Positions 7,110-11,230 of a stretch of 11,230 nucleotides of DNA are shown in pieces. The notes beneath the pieces were generated by a model that did not search any database, had not been told where the DNA came from, and was given only the letters and a program-made list of their open reading frames with translations. The first letter of the stretch is position 1. Every line of letters starts with the position of its first letter. Source of the DNA: an uncultured Alistipes sp. Lineage in GTDB: Bacteria > Bacteroidota > Bacteroidia > Bacteroidales > Rikenellaceae. The DNA lies in NCBI GenBank assembly GCA_900552955.1, contig USBO01000048.1:1-11230 (forward strand). The letters run 5' to 3'. The position numbers and the translations under genes were made by a program.

Positions 7110-7141
7110 CAAAATTAATAAAGATTTTAAATAATCGCATA
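7110..7141 (-). promoter_or_regulatory. Predicted promoter of the exporter operon
   Basis: On the minus strand the -7 element TAATTTTG (7110-7117) fully matches TAnnTTTG. Twenty bases upstream, TATG (7138-7141) matches the -33 TTTG at three of four bases. The predicted transcript start is near 7106-7107, only 4-5 bases before the ATG at 7102, so the mRNA would have almost no leader. The sequence around it is AT-rich, which raises the chance of an accidental match. Confidence 0.5.
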
Positions 7142-7230
7142 TTTCCGGCGAATTGATCGATACGCAGGAAGAAAAAACCGAATCCTCCGCTTTTTCGGCG
7201 GGCAGACCAATTTTTTCCGATTTTTTTCGT

Positions 7231-7238
7231 TAGATTTG
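7231..7238 (+). promoter_or_regulatory. -7 element of a predicted hemW promoter
   Basis: TAGATTTG matches the Bacteroidota TAnnTTTG element and predicts a start near 7241-7242 with a leader of about 21 bases. No TTTG is found at the -33 distance. Instead, two T-runs (7211-7216 and 7221-7227) occupy the spacer region. The rest of the 160-base divergent gap (7103-7262) holds AT-rich sequence and the opposing exporter promoter; I see no gene or RNA in it. Confidence 0.5.
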
Positions 7239-7262
7239 TTAAATCGTAATAATCATCGACAC

Positions 7263-8381
7263 ATGGCGGGACTCTATCTCCATATCCCCTTCTGCAAGCG
7301 CATCTGCGCCTACTGCGACTTCTTCAAATCGGCCGATCTGCGGCGCACGGACGAAGTCGTCGCGGCGATGCACGACGAACTGGAGCGCGAAGCGGGATTT
7401 CTGCCCGCCGAAGGGCTGCGGACGATCTACTTCGGCGGCGGAACGCCCTCGCTGCTGGCCCCCGAGCAGCTGGAGGAGTTCATCGCCCACGCTGCCGAGC
7501 TGTTCGACTGCCCGGCGCTCGCGGAGTGCACCGTCGAGGCCAACCCCGACGACCTGACGCCCGACTACCTGCGGCGGCTGGCGCGCACGCGCGTCGACCG
7601 CCTCTCGATCGGCATCCAGTCGTTCGACGACGCCGAGCTGCGCCTCATGAACCGCCGCCACACGGCCGATGCCGCACGCAGCGCCGTACGGCGGGCGCAG
7701 GAGGCGGGCTTCGGGAACGTGACCGTCGATCTGATCTTCGGCGTGCCCGGGTTCGGCGGCCGGACGCTCGCCCGCAACCTGCGCGAAACGGTGGCGCTGG
7801 GCGTGCAGCACGTTTCGGCATACCATTTGACCGTCGAACCCGACACGGCCTTCGGCCGCCGCATGGCGCGCGGCGCCTTCGCACCCGTGGCCGAGCAGGT
7901 GAGCGAGGAGGAGTTCCTCCTCGTGCACCGCACGCTGACCGATGCCGGATTCGAACACTACGAAGTCTCGAACTTCGCGCAGGCAGGCCGGCGCGCCGTC
8001 CACAACAGCGCCTACTGGAGCGGTGCCCCCTATCTGGGAATCGGCCCCGCGGCGCACTCCTACGACGGCCGGTGCCGGCGCTGGGCCGCGGCCGACATCG
8101 GGCGTTATCTGGCCGGCGGCGACCGCTATGAAACGGAACGGCTCACCGAACGCGACCGCTACAACGAGACGGTGATGACGGCGCTGCGCACGGCCGACGG
8201 CCTCGACACCGAAACGATCGGCCGGCGCTTCGGCGCGCAACGGCTCGAAGCCCTGACAGAGGCCGCACGGCCGTGGATCGACGCGGGCGACGCGACGCTG
8301 CGCGACGGCCGGCTGGCGATTCCACCCGAGCGGTTCCTGCTGTCGGACGCCGTGATCGCCGCTCTGTTCTGGGAATCTTAA
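7263..8381 (+). CDS. hemW: Radical SAM haem chaperone HemW
   Basis: HemW binds haem and delivers it to membrane respiratory enzymes; it is often mis-named coproporphyrinogen III oxidase because it resembles HemN. The 372-residue product has the family length. The radical SAM cluster motif Cx3Cx2C is C11, C15 and C18 in PFCKRICAYCDF, right at the N terminus as in HemW. GGGTPS at 58-63 is the SAM-binding element. HNSAYW at 247-252 is the HNxxYW motif that separates HemW from true HemN and is tied to haem binding. The C-terminal part (about 290-372) is the HemN_C-like domain. I use the ATG at 7263 (MAGLYLHIPFC), because an in-frame ATG at 7236 would add nine asparagine/histidine-rich residues absent from the family and would sit inside the promoter element. 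It stands alone: it is divergent from the exporter operon and separated from the glycogen gene by 124 bases with a separate promoter. Confidence 0.95.
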   Translation: MAGLYLHIPFCKRICAYCDFFKSADLRRTDEVVAAMHDELEREAGFLPAEGLRTIYFGGGTPSLLAPEQLEEFIAHAAELFDCPALAECTVEANPDDLTPDYLRRLARTRVDRLSIGIQSFDDAELRLMNRRHTADAARSAVRRAQEAGFGNVTVDLIFGVPGFGGRTLARNLRETVALGVQHVSAYHLTVEPDTAFGRRMARGAFAPVAEQVSEEEFLLVHRTLTDAGFEHYEVSNFAQAGRRAVHNSAYWSGAPYLGIGPAAHSYDGRCRRWAAADIGRYLAGGDRYETERLTERDRYNETVMTALRTADGLDTETIGRRFGAQRLEALTEAARPWIDAGDATLRDGRLAIPPERFLLSDAVIAALFWES

Positions 8382-8411
8382 TGTTAAGTTATTATTAAAT
8401 ATTTTTATAAA

Positions 8412-8443
8412 TTTGCGAATCAAATCCTTCGGCAGTACCTTTG
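8412..8443 (+). promoter_or_regulatory. Strong predicted promoter of the glycogen enzyme gene
   Basis: TTTG (8412-8415), a 20-base spacer and TACCTTTG (8436-8443) give full matches to both the -33 and -7 consensus elements of Bacteroidota housekeeping promoters. Both elements independently predict a transcript start near 8446-8447, giving a leader of about 60 bases. The upstream TAAATTTG (8408-8415) also fits the -7 consensus and could act as a second, weaker start, but its TTTG is better explained as the -33 box. Confidence 0.75.
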
Positions 8444-8453
8444 AGGACGAAAA

Positions 8454-8476
8454 CCGCACTTTGTCCGAAGTGCCGG
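8454..8476 (+). promoter_or_regulatory. Hairpin near the 5' end of the glycogen enzyme mRNA
   Basis: GCACTT (8456-8461) pairs with AAGTGC (8468-8473) around a six-base loop. The flanking CC (8454-8455) can pair with GG (8475-8476) across one bulged C. It begins about 8 bases after the predicted transcript start. It is followed by an A-rich stretch (8480-8504) up to the ATG, typical of well-translated Bacteroidota leaders. It could protect the 5' end or bind a regulator; there is no U-run to make it a terminator. Confidence 0.5.
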
Positions 8477-8505
8477 AGAAACGAACAAAAAATCCGAAAA
8501 AAGAT

Positions 8506-11230
8506 ATGAACGAACACGAACTGCTGACGCCCGACTACCTCTTTGAGGTGAGCTGGGAGGTCTGCAACAAAATCGGCGGCATCCACACCGTCGTATCGAC
8601 CAAAGCCCGCACCGTCGAGAGCAAGCTCGGCGACAACTACATCCTCATCGGCCCCGACGTGCAGCGCGAGGGCGAGAACCCCGAATTCGAGGAGGACGAC
8701 GAACTGCTCAAGGCTTGGCGCCAGAGCGTCTACAACGACGGCATCCGCATCCGCATCGGACGCTGGCGGGTCGTCGGACGCCCCATCGCGGTGCTGGTCG
8801 ACTACACGTCGCTCTTCGCCAGGAAGGACGATATCCTCAAATTTCTGTGGGAGACCTACCACGTCGACTCGATCTCGGGGCAGTGGGACTACATCGAACC
8901 CGTGCTCTTCGGCCACGCGGCCGGACAGGTCATCGCCTCCTACGTGGAGAATTTCTGCGCCTCGACCGACAAGGTGGTCGCCCATTTCCACGAGTGGATG
9001 ACCGCTGCGGGCGGGCTCTACCTGCGCAAGCATTCGCCCTACGTGGCCACGGTCTTCACCACCCACGCCACGGTGACGGGACGCTCGGCGGCAGGCAACG
9101 GGCTGGCGCTCTACAAAGAACTGAGCCGGCTCAACGCCGGAGAACTGGCTCGGCAGTTCAACGTCATGGCCAAGCATTCGATCGAGAAGATCGCATCGCA
9201 GGAGCACGACGTCTTCTGCACCGTGAGCGAGATCACCGCCCGCGAATGCGAGAGCCTGCTGGGCAGCGCCGTGGACGTCGTCACGCCAAACGGCTTCGAG
9301 GACGACTTCGTGTGGAGCGGCAAGGAGTTCGACGCCAAGCGCGCCGAGGCGCGCCGCGCGATGATCGGCACGGCCGAGGCGATGCTGAACTGCTCGTTCG
9401 GCAGCGAGCCCCTGATCGTGGGCACGAGCGGCCGCTATGAATTCCGCAACAAGGGGCTCGACATCTTCCTCGACGCGCTCAAGCAGCTCGCCGAGACCGA
9501 CGCCCTCGACCGCGACGTGCTGGTCTACATCACCGTGCCGGCCGCGACGACGGGCCCCCGCAAGGACCTGCAGGCGCATCTGGCCGACCCGAACAGCCCG
9601 ATCGACCCCGCGCAGAACCGCTTCTGCACCCATCGGCTCGAACATCCCGAGTGGGATCAGATCCTCGGCTCGATCGACGGCAGCATACTGGCCAACCCCG
9701 CGTCGAAGGTCAAGGTGGTCTTCGTGCCGACCTACCTCAACGGCCGCGACGGCATCTTCGACAAGAGCTACTACGAGCTGCTCGTGGGGATGGATCTGAC
9801 GCTCTACCCCTCCTACTACGAGCCGTGGGGTTACACGCCGCTCGAGTCGACGGCCTTCTCGGTGCCGACGCTCACCACCACGCTGGCCGGATTCGGCCTC
9901 TGGGCCGGTGCGCAGGGCGAGCACGAGGGGGTGACGCTCGTGGCACGCAACGACGAGAACTACGACGAAGCGGCGCGCGAGATCGCCAAGGCGCTGCTGC
10001 GCTTCACCAAATACACCCCGCAGCAGGTGGCCATCGCCCGCAACGCCGCTGCCGAACTGGCGCGCACGGCGCTGTGGAGCGAGCTCTACGGCGCCTATGA
10101 AACGGCTTACTCCGAGGCCATCGAACACTCGGTGAGCCGCACCAACCGCGCGGTGCTCAACGACGGCGGGGCCGCCGCCGAGCAGATCAACTTCGTGCGG
10201 CAGCAGCTCATCACCGAGAAGCCGCGCTGGAACCGCGTGATGGTCGAGAAGGTGCTGCCCAAGCGGCTCCACGTCCTCGAAGTGCTGTCGCACAACCTCT
10301 GGTGGAGCTGGGCCAGCGGCGCCCGCGATCTCTACGAGTACATCGATCAGAAACTGTGGTCGGAGTGCGACAAGAACCCGATCGTCTTCCTCGACCGGCT
10401 GCCGCTCGAACGCCTTCAGGAGCTGGAGCAGGACAGCTCGTTCCTGGCGATGCTCGACAGCGTCTACGCCACCTTCAACGAATACATGAACGAGAAGCCC
10501 GATCCGAAGGCTCCGACGATCGCCTACTTCTCGATGGAGTACGGCCTGCACTCGTCGCTGAAAATCTACTCGGGCGGCCTGGGCATCCTCGCGGGCGACT
10601 ACCTCAAGGAGGCGTCGGACAAGAACGTGCCGATGGTGGCCATGGGACTGCTCTACCGCTACGGCTACTTCACGCAGCGGCTGTCGGCGCAGGGGGCGCA
10701 GGAGGCCACCTACGAGGCGCAGAACTTCTCGAAGCTGCCGATCTCGCCCGTGCGCGACGAGCTGGGCAACTGGACGACCGTGCAGATCGCCCTGCCGGGA
10801 CGAACGCTCTCGGCCCGCATCTGGAAATGCCAGGTGGGGCGCGTCGACCTCTACCTGCTCGACACCGACTACGAAGCCAATCTGGACGAAGACCGTCAGA
10901 TCACCCACTACCTCTACGGCGGCGACTGGGAGAACCGCCTCAAGCAGGAGTTGCTGCTGGGTCTGGGCGGCATCCGCGCCCTGCGCGCGATGGGCATCAA
11001 GCAGGAGGTATACCACTGCAACGAGGGTCATGCAGCCTTCATCGGCATCGAGCGCATCCGCGATCTGGTGCGCCGCAAGCTCACCTTCTCCGAGGCGCTG
11101 GAGGTGATCCGCTCGTCGTCGCTCTTCACGACCCACACCCCCGTGCCGGCAGGTCACGACGCCTTCCCCGAGTCGATGATCCGCCAATATCTGGCCCACT
11201 ACCCCGACGTGCTGGGCATCACCTGGGAGC
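8506..11230 (+). CDS. glgP: Fused GT3 glycogen synthase and GT35 alpha-glucan phosphorylase (3' end outside window)
   Basis: One open frame, 908 residues in the window, joins two enzymes of glycogen turnover. Residues 1 to about 550 resemble eukaryotic-type glycogen synthase (GT3). FEVSWEVCNKIGGIHTV at 13-29 is the donor-binding start, HFHEW is at 160-164, and RYEFRNKG at 310-317 supplies R310 and K316, matching the spacing of active-site residues in yeast Gsy2. EPWGYTPLE at 439-447 gives the E-x7-E pair (E439, E447). I see no arginine cluster like the eukaryotic glucose-6-phosphate site. Family knowledge suggests UDP-glucose as donor. From about 584, LPKRLHVLEVLSHNLWWSW (HNLWWSW 596-602) is the DUF3417 domain that precedes short-type phosphorylases. 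It is followed by YFSMEYG (674-680), YSGGLGILAGD (688-698) and HCNEGHAAF (837-845) of GT35, which cleaves glycogen with phosphate to glucose-1-phosphate. The pyridoxal-phosphate lysine lies beyond the window. A fusion of roughly 1,400 residues is expected. The start is the first ATG after an A-rich leader. Confidence 0.92.
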   Translation, partial: MNEHELLTPDYLFEVSWEVCNKIGGIHTVVSTKARTVESKLGDNYILIGPDVQREGENPEFEEDDELLKAWRQSVYNDGIRIRIGRWRVVGRPIAVLVDYTSLFARKDDILKFLWETYHVDSISGQWDYIEPVLFGHAAGQVIASYVENFCASTDKVVAHFHEWMTAAGGLYLRKHSPYVATVFTTHATVTGRSAAGNGLALYKELSRLNAGELARQFNVMAKHSIEKIASQEHDVFCTVSEITARECESLLGSAVDVVTPNGFEDDFVWSGKEFDAKRAEARRAMIGTAEAMLNCSFGSEPLIVGTSGRYEFRNKGLDIFLDALKQLAETDALDRDVLVYITVPAATTGPRKDLQAHLADPNSPIDPAQNRFCTHRLEHPEWDQILGSIDGSILANPASKVKVVFVPTYLNGRDGIFDKSYYELLVGMDLTLYPSYYEPWGYTPLESTAFSVPTLTTTLAGFGLWAGAQGEHEGVTLVARNDENYDEAAREIAKALLRFTKYTPQQVAIARNAAAELARTALWSELYGAYETAYSEAIEHSVSRTNRAVLNDGGAAAEQINFVRQQLITEKPRWNRVMVEKVLPKRLHVLEVLSHNLWWSWASGARDLYEYIDQKLWSECDKNPIVFLDRLPLERLQELEQDSSFLAMLDSVYATFNEYMNEKPDPKAPTIAYFSMEYGLHSSLKIYSGGLGILAGDYLKEASDKNVPMVAMGLLYRYGYFTQRLSAQGAQEATYEAQNFSKLPISPVRDELGNWTTVQIALPGRTLSARIWKCQVGRVDLYLLDTDYEANLDEDRQITHYLYGGDWENRLKQELLLGLGGIRALRAMGIKQEVYHCNEGHAAFIGIERIRDLVRRKLTFSEALEVIRSSSLFTTHTPVPAGHDAFPESMIRQYLAHYPDVLGITWE

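Noticed and set aside
5835..7112. A single 425-residue protein covering the whole exporter region in one frame.
   Set aside because: Only the last 167 residues look like protein. The upstream part overlaps the YjjP-like gene in another frame and is Arg/Gly/Ala-rich shadow sequence. The ATGA overlap explains the gene pair.
7236..7262. An upstream hemW start adding nine residues.
   Set aside because: The added residues are not part of the family N terminus, and the ATG would lie at or before the predicted transcript start. MAGLYLHIPFC fits HemW.
8378..8411. A terminator after hemW in the AT-rich sequence.
   Set aside because: The only stem is TTAAT/ATTAA, all A-U pairs, too weak to be convincing.
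8395..11199. A 934-codon open frame antisense to the glycogen enzyme gene.
   Set aside because: The plus strand encodes an unmistakable enzyme with conserved motifs. The antisense translation is rich in Arg, His, Val and Glu and matches no family. Long antisense frames are common in GC-rich genes that avoid TTA, CTA and TCA codons.

Overview
The window looks like a chromosomal housekeeping region from a GC-rich member of the Bacteroidota, probably Alistipes or a close Rikenellaceae relative. This is inferred from three things: recurring TAnnTTTG promoter elements upstream of genes, A-rich leaders without good Shine-Dalgarno sites, and a GT3-type (eukaryote-like) glycogen synthase joined to a short-type alpha-glucan phosphorylase. 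The genus is a guess from gene content and base composition; no 16S or other marker is present. I see no transposase, integrase, CRISPR array, tRNA or rRNA.

Left block (1-5045, minus strand, transcribed right to left): pcrA-type DNA helicase, a family 2 glycosyltransferase, nth (endonuclease III) and nrnA (DHH phosphoesterase, cut by the window start). Gaps are 6, 4 and 33 bases. The first three genes are tightly packed and probably one transcript started by a TAACTTTG element at 5038-5045. nrnA has its own possible -7 element in the 33-base gap. Three of the four genes work on nucleic acids; the glycosyltransferase is the odd member.

Middle block (5101-7141, minus strand): a two-gene ThrE-type exporter (YjjP-like then YjjB-like, overlapping by ATGA) followed after 5 bases by a DUF6064-type membrane protein. 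All three products are membrane proteins and look co-transcribed.

Right block (7231-11230, plus strand): hemW, a radical-SAM haem chaperone, diverges from the exporter operon. After 124 bases comes a large glycogen enzyme, cut by the window end, with a GT3 glycogen synthase at the N terminus and a GT35 phosphorylase at the C terminus of one reading frame. It has the best promoter in the window (TTTG, 20 bases, TACCTTTG) and a short leader with a hairpin close to the predicted 5' end.

No wholly new system is evident. The most interesting points are the synthase-phosphorylase fusion and its leader, the exporter plus DUF6064 cluster, the glycosyltransferase inside a DNA-repair operon, the FG-rich linker in the helicase, and promoter elements so close to two start codons that those mRNAs may be nearly leaderless.
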